From NCBI GenBank assembly GCA_043497085.1, contig JBIEKI010000019.1: a DNA stretch of 64,000 nucleotides. One strand, 5' to 3'. The DNA comes from Thalassobacillus sp043497085 (GTDB taxonomy: Bacteria > Bacillota > Bacilli > Bacillales > Halobacillaceae). The notes under the pieces were generated by a model, which worked only from the letters and a program-made list of their open reading frames with translations, did not search any database and had not been told where the DNA came from. Below, one piece after another: positions 49,150 to 56,075 of this stretch; positions within the stretch are counted from its first letter, which is position 1; every line of letters starts with the position of its first letter. The position numbers and the translations under genes are program-made.

Positions 49150-50325
49150 TTGGTTACAGCAAAAACACGCTTTAAAATCCTCGTAGCATTAGTAGCAATT
49201 TCAGGCTTTTCCCAGGGAATGCTGCTTCCCTTACTCGCTGTCATTTTGGAACAAAATGGAATATCCTCTGCTATCAACGGTCTTCATGCCACAGGGTTGT
49301 ACATAGGCGTCCTGATCGCTTCCCCATTCATGGAAAAACCGATGCAAAAAGCGGGCTATAAGCCGGTAATCCTGCTTGGAGGTGCCTTAGTATTCGTTTC
49401 CATGGCATTATTCCCTTTCTGGCAGGCACTATGGTTTTGGTTCATCTTGCGGATGACGATTGGTATCGGAGACCATATGCTCCATTTTGGGACACAGACG
49501 TGGATCACCTCCACCTCTTCTCCAGAAACGAGAGGAAAAAGCATCGCATACTATGGATTATTCTTCAGCGCAGGTTTCACGCTGGGACCATTGATGACAA
49601 ACTTATTATCCGTCCATATGTATTTGCCATTCCTGTTATCATCCTTATTGAGTGTTATCGTATGGTCGGCGATGTTCTGGGTAAGAAATGAGATGCCTGA
49701 CAAAGATCATCAGACCGTGGATATGTCCAGCTCTATGAACAGATTCGGACAAGCCATCAAATTAGCATGGATCGCTTTTCTGCCACCACTTACCTATGGA
49801 TTCCTGGAAGCTACCTTACATGGTATCTTTCCGGTATATGGCATGCGGATCGGTCATGATGTAAATATACTGTCATTGATCATACCTTTTTTTGCGGCAG
49901 CAAGTCTATTGTCACAAATACCCTTAGGAATATGGAGCGATAAAGTCGGCCGGAAGAAAGTGATTTCCATCGTTGTTTCCGGGGGAATGGCTGCTTTCAT
50001 TCTTGCAGCCTTATTCGAGACTTCCGCTGTGTGGCTGTTTGTCTTATTCGCGTTTGCCGGATTATGTGTCGGCTCCCTTTATTCACTGGGACTGTCTTAT
50101 ATGACGGATATCCTCCCAAAATCACTACTTCCTGCAGGAAACATCATGTGTGGTATTGCATTCAGTGTCGGCAGTATCAGTGGACCTTTTTTAAGTGGTG
50201 CGTTCATTGATTTATTTCCAAATATATCGTTCTTTTATGTAATTGTTGCCCTGCTGGCTATAGTACTTACAGCGAATATTTTCAAAGCAGAGCCCAGCAT
50301 CAATAGCGCCCAATCCAACACCTAA
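49150..50325 (+). CDS. MFS transporter, YfkF-like
   Basis: The 391-residue protein has twelve membrane segments with MFS features: 'PLLAVILEQNGISSAINGLHATGLYIGVLIASPFMEKPMQKAGYKPV' (motif A region), 'RMTIGIGDHMLHFGTQTWI', and the second-half motif A 'GIWSDKVGRKKV'. It is probably a drug or metabolite exporter; the substrate is unknown. The start is TTG, 7 bases behind AAGGAGG. It is divergent from the OsmC gene and close to yfkD, as yfkF is in B. subtilis. Confidence 0.87.
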   Translation: MVTAKTRFKILVALVAISGFSQGMLLPLLAVILEQNGISSAINGLHATGLYIGVLIASPFMEKPMQKAGYKPVILLGGALVFVSMALFPFWQALWFWFILRMTIGIGDHMLHFGTQTWITSTSSPETRGKSIAYYGLFFSAGFTLGPLMTNLLSVHMYLPFLLSSLLSVIVWSAMFWVRNEMPDKDHQTVDMSSSMNRFGQAIKLAWIAFLPPLTYGFLEATLHGIFPVYGMRIGHDVNILSLIIPFFAAASLLSQIPLGIWSDKVGRKKVISIVVSGGMAAFILAALFETSAVWLFVLFAFAGLCVGSLYSLGLSYMTDILPKSLLPAGNIMCGIAFSVGSISGPFLSGAFIDLFPNISFFYVIVALLAIVLTANIFKAEPSINSAQSNT

Positions 50326-50333
50326 AACAAAAA

Positions 50334-50361
50334 GCACAAAGGAAAGGTATTTCCTTTGTGC
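50334..50361. terminator. Bidirectional terminator
   Basis: Perfect 12-base stem GCACAAAGGAAA / TTTCCTTTGTGC with a 4-base loop. On the minus strand it is followed by TTTTTGTTTT and ends the zinc operon. Confidence 0.9.
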
Positions 50362-50413
50362 GGTGTTTATTCCAGTTCCTTATTCATATTGCTACGGTGG
50401 AGGGTGTCTTTTT

Positions 50414-51421
50414 TTATTGCAATGCTTTTTTCAACACTTCAAGGTTTTGGTTCATTAAACTAAAATAATCTTCTCCATTTTCGATATCTTCTTCAGTTAA
50501 AACGGATAAATTATGAAGCCGAAGAGCTTCTCCGTTGATTTCTTTTTGTACCACTTCTGCTATCTTGGGTGTGACATTCTGTTCAAACAGCACATATTTC
50601 AGATTATTCTTTTCCGCTGTTTCAATAATTTGTTCTAACTGTTTTTGTGATGGCTCTTCGGTAGGACTTAAGCCACTGACCGCGATTTGCTCCAGACCAT
50701 ACGCTTGTTCCCAGTAGCCATAGGCTGCATGCGAAACGATAATTTTATTATTAGGCTGTGCTTTGAGTTCGTCATGGAACGCGGTATCTAAAGCTTGTAA
50801 CTCTTTCTTAAGGTTCTCGAAGTTCGCCTCGAAAGTCTCTTTCTCTTCCGGTTTAAGGTCTATTAGAAAATCTTTAATGTTTTCAGCAAGCTCGATGGAA
50901 CGGACAGGGTCGAGCCAGATATGTGGGTCATGGTCTCCATGCTCATGACCATCAACCCCGTCGTGCTCCTCCCCTTCGTCCTCATGTTCATCTTCACTAT
51001 GTTTTTTCTCATCTTCGTGTGCATTTTCGTCCTGTTGATGAACATGGGAATCTAAATTGATTCCTTCAGCGGCTTCTAAAATCTTTACTTCTTCCGCTTC
51101 GACAGCATCAGAAATCTTTCCCGCATAGGACTCAAATTCCTTGCTACTGTATAGGAAGCCATCAGCTTCGGCTACTTCGATCATTTGTTTCGTATCCGGC
51201 TCAAATGTATGTGAATCTGCACCAGGAGGAAGGATCGTGTCTGCTTCTACATGCTCGCCCCCAATTTTTTCAGCAAAGTCCATCAAAGGATAGACCGTCG
51301 TATATATCGTAATTGTTTGGTTTTCTTTTTTACTGGAACTCCTACCGTCTTCTGCTTGATTTCCACAGGCAGCTAACGAAACAGCGGTTAATATTAATAT
51401 AAATAATAAGTACTTATTCAT
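50414..51421 (-). CDS. znuA: Zinc ABC transporter substrate-binding lipoprotein
   Basis: The 335-residue protein has a lipoprotein signal with lipobox 'LAAC', and the cluster A-I fold: 'YPLMDFAEKIGGEHVEADTILPPGADSHTFEPD' (first His ligand), 'DPHIWLDPVRSIELAENI' (second), 'IIVSHAAYGYWEQAYGLEQIAVSGLSPTEEPS' (third). A His/Asp/Glu-rich loop (about residues 130-168) is typical of zinc-specific members. It delivers Zn2+ to ZnuBC. The ATG at 51421 lies 9 bases behind AAGGTG. It is the last gene of the operon, 76 bases after zur, with a hairpin between. Confidence 0.95.
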   Translation of the reverse strand: MNKYLLFILILTAVSLAACGNQAEDGRSSSKKENQTITIYTTVYPLMDFAEKIGGEHVEADTILPPGADSHTFEPDTKQMIEVAEADGFLYSSKEFESYAGKISDAVEAEEVKILEAAEGINLDSHVHQQDENAHEDEKKHSEDEHEDEGEEHDGVDGHEHGDHDPHIWLDPVRSIELAENIKDFLIDLKPEEKETFEANFENLKKELQALDTAFHDELKAQPNNKIIVSHAAYGYWEQAYGLEQIAVSGLSPTEEPSQKQLEQIIETAEKNNLKYVLFEQNVTPKIAEVVQKEINGEALRLHNLSVLTEEDIENGEDYFSLMNQNLEVLKKALQ

Positions 51422-51466
51422 CCTCTTATTCACCTTCTTCTCACTTTATATAAAATTACAGAGACA

Positions 51467-51497
51467 GATAAGCGTACCTTACTCAGATACGCCTATC
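51467..51497 (-). other. Intercistronic hairpin between zur and znuA
   Basis: GATAGGCGTA / TACGCTTATC (9 of 10 pairs, 11-base loop) starts at the zur stop on the minus strand. It lacks a T run, so it may stabilise or process the mRNA rather than terminate it. Confidence 0.5.
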
Positions 51498-51911
51498 CTA
51501 TAAACATCCCGGACACTTGCCATAGATTTCAAATTTATGGTCATCAACCGCATAACCATCCAGGCTTTGTGATATTTTATCCATAGGGCAGAACTCTACT
51601 GCTTTTGTTTTCCCGCACGCTGTACAGATAAAATGATGGTGATGGCCATGGGTATCACAATGGAACCGGAAGTGCTTTTCCCCTTCCAGTTCTGTCGATT
51701 CCAGGACATGCTCATCTGCCAGCAGATATAAATTCCGATAAATCGTATCATAGCTTACACCGGGAAAGTCCTTCTGAATTTCTTTTAGAATCGTCTTCGC
51801 GGGAATATAGCCTTGATCCTGTTCAGCAAAAATTTCCAGAATCCGCTCCCGCTGCTTTGTACGCTTATACCCTTTTTCCTTTAGTTTGTTGATTGCTTTT
51901 TCTATATTCAT
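51498..51911 (-). CDS. zur: Zinc-uptake regulator, Fur family
   Basis: The 137-residue repressor has the winged helix ('GYKRTKQRERILEIFAE...ISYDTIYRNLYLL'-type, here 'PGVSYDTIYRNLYLLADEHV'), the His-rich hinge 'HFRFHCDTHGHHHHFICTACGKT' and a second CxxC pair 'GKCPGCL' for structural zinc. The His cluster and its place in the zinc operon identify Zur rather than Fur or PerR. The start overlaps the znuB stop (ATGA). It should repress its own operon through the boxes at 53551 and 53610. Confidence 0.95.
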   Translation of the reverse strand: MNIEKAINKLKEKGYKRTKQRERILEIFAEQDQGYIPAKTILKEIQKDFPGVSYDTIYRNLYLLADEHVLESTELEGEKHFRFHCDTHGHHHHFICTACGKTKAVEFCPMDKISQSLDGYAVDDHKFEIYGKCPGCL

Positions 51912-52765
51912 AACGTTTCACCCTTTAATGAAAATTGAGCCGAAACCTTCCGATACGAAATCGCCATTATTAAAATAAGAATGGCTGTCACCACAATCGT
52001 ACCGCCTGGCGGTACACTTAATTGGTAAGAAGTAATCAACCCTATGAGAACCGAAAACTCCCCAAGAAAGATCGACAATCCGATTGTCTGCTTGAAACTT
52101 TTAGCAATACGTAATGCGGCTGCTACCGGCAGAGTCATCAGTGCAGATACAAGCAAGATTCCTACAATCTGCATCGCTGAAGCAATCACTAATGCCACCA
52201 TCACGATAAATAACAAATGAATCATTTTGCCATTTACCCCGGACACAGATGCATGGTCTTCATCAAAGGAAAGTACAAACAACTCTTTATAAAATAAAAG
52301 CACAATTGCCAGAACAAGGATCGTAATCACTAAAACTGTCAGCATATTTGAGCGGCTGACTGCTGTAACACTTCCAAATAAATAACTGAATAAATCCGTA
52401 TTGAAACCATCTGCCAAAGAAATAAGAATGACTCCAAGCCCGATACCACCAGATAAAATGATTGGGATAGCCAGCTCTTCGTAATGTTTATAAACTTTTC
52501 TCAGCTTCTCAATCAGAACAGCCCCGACCACGGAAAAAGCCATCCCCATATACACTGGATTCCAATCATTGATCGCGCTGACTCGTTTTTCTAATAATAG
52601 ACTTGCCGCAATTCCTGTGAGCGTAATATGGGACAAAGCATCCGCAATGAGTGATAGCCGACGTACGACAATGAATACACCAAGAAGTGGGGCTACAAAT
52701 CCGATCATGATTCCGGCAAGCGCAGCGTTCTGAAGAAATTCATAGGTCAAGAAGCTTTCAATCAT
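51908..52765 (-). CDS. znuB: Zinc ABC transporter permease
   Basis: The 285-residue protein has about eight membrane segments and the ABC-3 pattern 'NAALAGIMIGFVAPLLGVFIVVRRLSLIADALSHITLTGIA' and 'ASAMQIVGILLVSALMTLPVAAALRIAKSFKQT'. It is the zinc channel working with ZnuC and ZnuA. The ATG at 52765 is 9 bases behind GGAGG and overlaps the znuC stop by 8 bases; a longer frame to 52783 is inside znuC. Confidence 0.95.
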   Translation of the reverse strand: MIESFLTYEFLQNAALAGIMIGFVAPLLGVFIVVRRLSLIADALSHITLTGIAASLLLEKRVSAINDWNPVYMGMAFSVVGAVLIEKLRKVYKHYEELAIPIILSGGIGLGVILISLADGFNTDLFSYLFGSVTAVSRSNMLTVLVITILVLAIVLLFYKELFVLSFDEDHASVSGVNGKMIHLLFIVMVALVIASAMQIVGILLVSALMTLPVAAALRIAKSFKQTIGLSIFLGEFSVLIGLITSYQLSVPPGGTIVVTAILILIMAISYRKVSAQFSLKGETL

Positions 52766-53537
52766 TGTTCTCCACCTCCCCATGATTATGGGTCAGCTGC
52801 TGAACCGGATGACCATAAAGCTGACTGAGGTCTTCATTGGAAAAAGCTTTATACTCATGCGACGCGCCATGAAAATGAATCGTCTTGTTCATACAAACGA
52901 CATGACTGGCGTGTTCTGTAATGGTTCCAATATCATGCGAAACCATCAGCAAGGTGATCCCTTCTTCCCGATTCAATTTGCGCAGAAGCTTATAAAAGTC
53001 AGCTACGTGTTTGGCATCGACCCCGACTGTCGGTTCATCCAGGATTAAAAACTTCGGATCACTGACGAGTGCCCGGGCAATGAACACCCGTTGCTGCTGA
53101 CCACCGGAAAGTTCGCCGATATTGTGATTAAAGTATGCTTCCATTTCGACTGTCTTCAGAGCTTGCATTGCTTTTTCCCGGTCCTTTTTATTATAAAAGC
53201 GGAACATTCCTGTTTTCGAAACGAGGCCAGTTTTGACTACCTCTAATACAGTTGCCGGAAAACCTGAATTGAAGCTGTTAGCTTTTTGTGAGACAAAGCC
53301 TATATCTTCCCAGTGCTTGAAGTTTCGGACCGGTTCGCCGAACAACTTGATGCTCCCTCTCGTAGGCTTTAATAAACCAAGCATCAACTTGATCAAAGTC
53401 GACTTACCTGAACCGTTTGGTCCGACAAGGCCAAAAAACTGCCCTTCTTCAATTGTCATCGACACGTCTTTCACAACTGTTTCTTTTTCATATTTAAATG
53501 ACACATCGTTTAATTCTAAGATATTATTCACAGACAT
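52758..53537 (-). CDS. znuC: Zinc ABC transporter ATP-binding protein
   Basis: The 259-residue ATPase has Walker A 'GPNGSGKSTLIKL', signature 'LSGGQQQRVFIARAL', Walker B 'FLILDEPTVGVD' and switch His in 'LLMVSHD'. It also has 'VVCMNKTIHFHG', usual for metal ABC-3 ATPases, and a His-rich C-terminus. AGAGGG precedes the ATG. It is the first gene of znuC-znuB-zur-znuA and lies directly behind a Zur-controlled promoter. Confidence 0.95.
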   Translation of the reverse strand: MSVNNILELNDVSFKYEKETVVKDVSMTIEEGQFFGLVGPNGSGKSTLIKLMLGLLKPTRGSIKLFGEPVRNFKHWEDIGFVSQKANSFNSGFPATVLEVVKTGLVSKTGMFRFYNKKDREKAMQALKTVEMEAYFNHNIGELSGGQQQRVFIARALVSDPKFLILDEPTVGVDAKHVADFYKLLRKLNREEGITLLMVSHDIGTITEHASHVVCMNKTIHFHGASHEYKAFSNEDLSQLYGHPVQQLTHNHGEVENND

Positions 53538-53550
53538 ATTAATCCCTCTT

Positions 53551-53573
53551 TAAATCATAATGATTACGAATTA
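53551..53573. promoter_or_regulatory. Zur box 1
   Basis: TAAATCATAATGATTACGAATTA (in pieces: AAATCATAAT and ATTACGAATT around G) matches the Bacillus Zur consensus AAATCGTAAT-N-ATTACGATTT in all but a few positions. It covers the transcription start of the znu promoter. Confidence 0.85.
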
Positions 53574-53574
53574 C

Positions 53575-53603
53575 ATTATATCGGGTAAACTTCCCTCATA
53601 CAA
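53575..53603 (-). promoter_or_regulatory. Sigma-A promoter of the znu operon
   Basis: On the minus strand TTGTAT (53598-53603), 17 bases, perfect TATAAT (53575-53580). Confidence 0.82.
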
Positions 53604-53609
53604 GTGATT

Positions 53610-53630
53610 AATCCGTAATCATTACTATTA
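53610..53630. promoter_or_regulatory. Zur box 2
   Basis: A second Zur-like site with the core CGTAATCATTAC lies just upstream of the -35 box. Its outer parts are less conserved than box 1. Confidence 0.65.
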
Positions 53631-53667
53631 CATTTTTTAACAAGAAACTGTTAAACTTTGTTGTTAC

Positions 53668-54090
53668 TTTTTCATAAAAGCCTTATTCAACTATAGTGCC
53701 GAAAAGTCGAAGACTTTATTTTAAGATAATTGGGTCCGTCGCCGAATTAGGAGAAGGGAGGCGGGGAAACGGTTCGCTTTCCTGTGGGGGAACTGGCAAG
53801 CCTCCTCAGACTTCGTCTTCCGGGGTCTTGCCTAGATCCTTCTCCCACGGGAGGGAGTCTCACCGTTTCCCCGCCACCCTATCCTATTTTAGATAAGCGG
53901 ACCGCTACATAAAGATGAAGGTTTCTTCATGGTCCACTAAAAGCCCTTTTGAATCAGCTTTTGTTATAGGAAGATGGGCTAAATACTGATATTTCCGTTA
54001 CTCTCATTAATTCCCGGACCTCCAGAGATTCTCAACCGTAACGGAAACAGTTTTTCTCGAAACTGAGTCTTCAAGCAAAGGGAGCTTTAA
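53668..54090. repeat. Large fold-back repeat, copy 3 (about 420 bp)
   Basis: Same left and right ends as copy 2 at 40694. The main fold-back has a perfect 14-bp outer stem GGCGGGGAAACGGT / ACCGTTTCCCCGCC (53760-53773, 53872-53885). The rest is AT-richer and non-coding. It accounts for most of the gene-free gap 53631-54177. Confidence 0.8.
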
Positions 54091-54177
54091 CTATAAAATC
54101 AACACTAAGATTTAACAAAGCCTTTAGCAAAAGGATAATCCCCTGAACCGATTCGCCTTATAAGGCAAAGCCCAACA

Positions 54178-54215
54178 AAAAAGAAGCTCTCTGGAAAAAC
54201 CAGCAGAACTCCTTC
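54178..54215 (-). terminator. Terminator of the amino-acid ABC unit
   Basis: Imperfect stem of AGAAG and CTGG blocks (GAAG..TTCTGCTGG / CCAGAGAGCTTC) followed by TTTTTTG on the minus strand. Confidence 0.75.
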
Positions 54216-54217
54216 TT

Positions 54218-54910
54218 TTACAAATACTTATTATATCGATGTTCCAGATAATCCTGCAGAGCAGCGAATACCATAGTCATCGGCCAATAAATCAATGCAG
54301 CCAGAATATACATGGTCATCGTATCATAGTTTCTCCCCGCCACAATCTGAGCCTTATTGAATAATTCCGGTACAGATATCATTGCAGCAAGCGACGTAGC
54401 CTTCAGTAAATCAAGGAAGACGTTCGTCAGCGGCGGGATAGCAATTCTGGTAGCCTGGGGCAAAATAATCCGGCGCATCGTTTGCCAATAACCGAAGCCA
54501 AGAGCCTGTGCTGATTCCCATTGGCCCTTATCGACACTGCTTAAAGAGGAACGGTTGATTTCAGCAATATAGGCAGCTGAATTCAATCCGAAACCCAGTA
54601 CAGCAGCCATCGTAGCGGTCAACTCGATACCGACAACTGGAAGACCAAAGTAAAGTATGAATAAAAAAACTAAGATGGGTGTACCTCGCATGAACGAGAT
54701 ATAGACTCTCGCCGGCCAGCGTAACAACCGCTTATCCGACCTTCTCGCCAGTGCAATGAATAAACCTAGTAACAAGCCTAGCAGCATGCCAAGAATAGCT
54801 ACTAATAAGGTTAACGGGACACCCTGCAGGACAAACGGCAGGTTATCCCAGGCACGCTGGGCATTGAACAATTCATCGATATCCACTTTTTTTATTTCAA
54901 TGCCGAACAT
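54218..54910 (-). CDS. Polar amino-acid ABC transporter permease
   Basis: The 230-residue HAAT-type permease has five membrane segments and the EAA loop 'ESAQALGFGYWQTMRRIILPQATRIAIPPLTNVFLDLLKATSL'. The N-terminal 'LPFVLQGVPLTLLVAILGMLLGLLLGLFIALAR' is typical. Sequence style suggests a cystine/glutamine-like uptake system (compare TcyL/TcyM). I choose ATG 54910, seven bases behind AGGTG, which overlaps the preceding stop TAG. No ATPase gene follows: the terminator comes directly after. Confidence 0.88.
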   Translation of the reverse strand: MFGIEIKKVDIDELFNAQRAWDNLPFVLQGVPLTLLVAILGMLLGLLLGLFIALARRSDKRLLRWPARVYISFMRGTPILVFLFILYFGLPVVGIELTATMAAVLGFGLNSAAYIAEINRSSLSSVDKGQWESAQALGFGYWQTMRRIILPQATRIAIPPLTNVFLDLLKATSLAAMISVPELFNKAQIVAGRNYDTMTMYILAALIYWPMTMVFAALQDYLEHRYNKYL

Positions 54911-54920
54911 GGTCATTCAC

Positions 54921-55799
54921 CTACAAATCCAAGCCTTCGATCTCTCGAATTTCTGCATCCGGCTTCTTGGATGCGTCTTTACCACCGAAAAATTCTTTAG
55001 AGATTTCAGTCAATGTGCCATCTTCGCGCATTTCTTTTAATGTCTCGTTAACTTTTTGCTTCAAAGCATCTGCTTCTTTCGGCATCACAATAGCAGAGTT
55101 AGTTGGATGAAACTTCAAATCCGGATGCAGGGTGACATCAATCTCCGGTAATGCTTTCAATGCCAATGATTGCAGATAGTAATCATTGATGATCAAATCA
55201 GTACGGCCATTTTCGACATCACGTAGATAAACATCATTGGTCACATTGCCGTATGTTTTCACTTCTGCTCCAAAATGACGGGAAATTTCAGCGAAAACTG
55301 TCGTTGCTCCGCCACCAGCCACTTTCCCTTCCAGATCCTCCAGTTTTTCTATTCCTGACAAATCATCTTCCCGCACAATCATTGTAGAATAAGAATATTT
55401 ATAAGGATCACTGAAAGCGAATTGTTTCTTACGTTCTTCCGTTACTTCCATATCGTTGATAGCCATATCGATCCGGCCACTCTTAATAGCGGACAGAAGG
55501 CCATCGACTCCGTATTCTTCAAACTTGACTTCCATTCCAAGGCGATCGGCGACTTCACGCATGATTTCAACATCATATCCAGTCAGTTTATCAGAATCCT
55601 CAGGGTAAAAAGAGGCAGGATAAAGCGTCCCGGAAGTTCCGACAACAAGCTCACCTTTCTCTTGCACCTCTGTCCATTTCTGATCCGATTTTCCAGAGGG
55701 TTCTGTGGAACCGGATTGTTTGCTGTTATCAGAGCCGCATGCCGCTAAAGTCAACGCGGTAATAACCATAAGTATAAAAAAGAGTCCTTTATTTTTCAT
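54921..55799 (-). CDS. Amino-acid ABC transporter substrate-binding lipoprotein
   Basis: The 292-residue protein has the lipobox 'LAAC' (Cys21), a Ser/Lys-rich linker and an SBP_bac_3 domain: 'GELVVGTSGTLYPASFYPEDSDKLTGYDVEIMREVADRLGMEVKFEE', 'IKSGRIDMAINDMEVTEERKKQFAFSDPYKYS', 'GGGATTVFAEISRHF' and 'NGRTDLIINDYYLQS'. It resembles cystine-binding proteins such as TcyJ/TcyK, but the ligand is not certain. GGAGG precedes the ATG. It is the first gene of a two-gene unit with the permease. Confidence 0.88.
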   Translation of the reverse strand: MKNKGLFFILMVITALTLAACGSDNSKQSGSTEPSGKSDQKWTEVQEKGELVVGTSGTLYPASFYPEDSDKLTGYDVEIMREVADRLGMEVKFEEYGVDGLLSAIKSGRIDMAINDMEVTEERKKQFAFSDPYKYSYSTMIVREDDLSGIEKLEDLEGKVAGGGATTVFAEISRHFGAEVKTYGNVTNDVYLRDVENGRTDLIINDYYLQSLALKALPEIDVTLHPDLKFHPTNSAIVMPKEADALKQKVNETLKEMREDGTLTEISKEFFGGKDASKKPDAEIREIEGLDL

Positions 55800-55835
55800 G
55801 AGTACTTCCCTCCTATTTAAAATTCACACTTCACC

Positions 55836-55864
55836 AATATAGCAACGAGGCTTTCGGTTTGCAA
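55836..55864 (-). promoter_or_regulatory. Promoter of the amino-acid ABC unit
   Basis: On the minus strand TTGCAA (55859-55864), 17 bases, TATATT (55836-55841), about 36 bases before the start codon. No S-box or T-box structure is seen. Confidence 0.65.
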
Positions 55865-55914
55865 CTATCCGATTTGCCAAGTTTGAAAAGGATAAAAAAT
55901 CCATCAATTCTCAC

Positions 55915-55942
55915 TTGATTATCTACTAGAATGTGCTATGAT
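55915..55942 (+). promoter_or_regulatory. Promoter of pfeT
   Basis: TTGATT (55915-55920), 16 bases, TATGAT (55937-55942). Confidence 0.65.
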
Positions 55943-55958
55943 AATAACAGGTACTAAA

Positions 55959-55973
55959 TTATAATTATTTTAA
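55959..55973 (+). promoter_or_regulatory. PerR box upstream of pfeT
   Basis: TTATAATTATTTTAA matches the PerR consensus TTATAAT-N-ATTATAA at 14 of 15 positions and lies just downstream of the predicted transcription start. B. subtilis pfeT is also PerR-controlled. Confidence 0.8.
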
Positions 55974-55984
55974 TTAAAAACAAC

Positions 55985-56007
55985 GCTATCAATATCCAAT
56001 TGATAGC
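55985..56007 (+). terminator. Terminator-like hairpin in the pfeT leader
   Basis: Perfect stem GCTATCAA / TTGATAGC with a 7-base loop followed by TTTTAT. It stands between the promoter and the ribosome binding site, so it would act as an attenuator if transcription stops here. A second weak hairpin (ATCATTT/AAATGAT) follows. Confidence 0.5.
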
Positions 56008-56075
56008 TTTTATCATTTATATCACTTAAATGATGTTGATTACTATTCTCAATTAGAGAAAAGGAGTTGAGAAAT

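Noticed and set aside
55800..55930. S-box (SAM) riboswitch for the cystine-like ABC unit
   Set aside because: The leader after the predicted promoter is only about 30 bases, with none of the conserved S-box segments.
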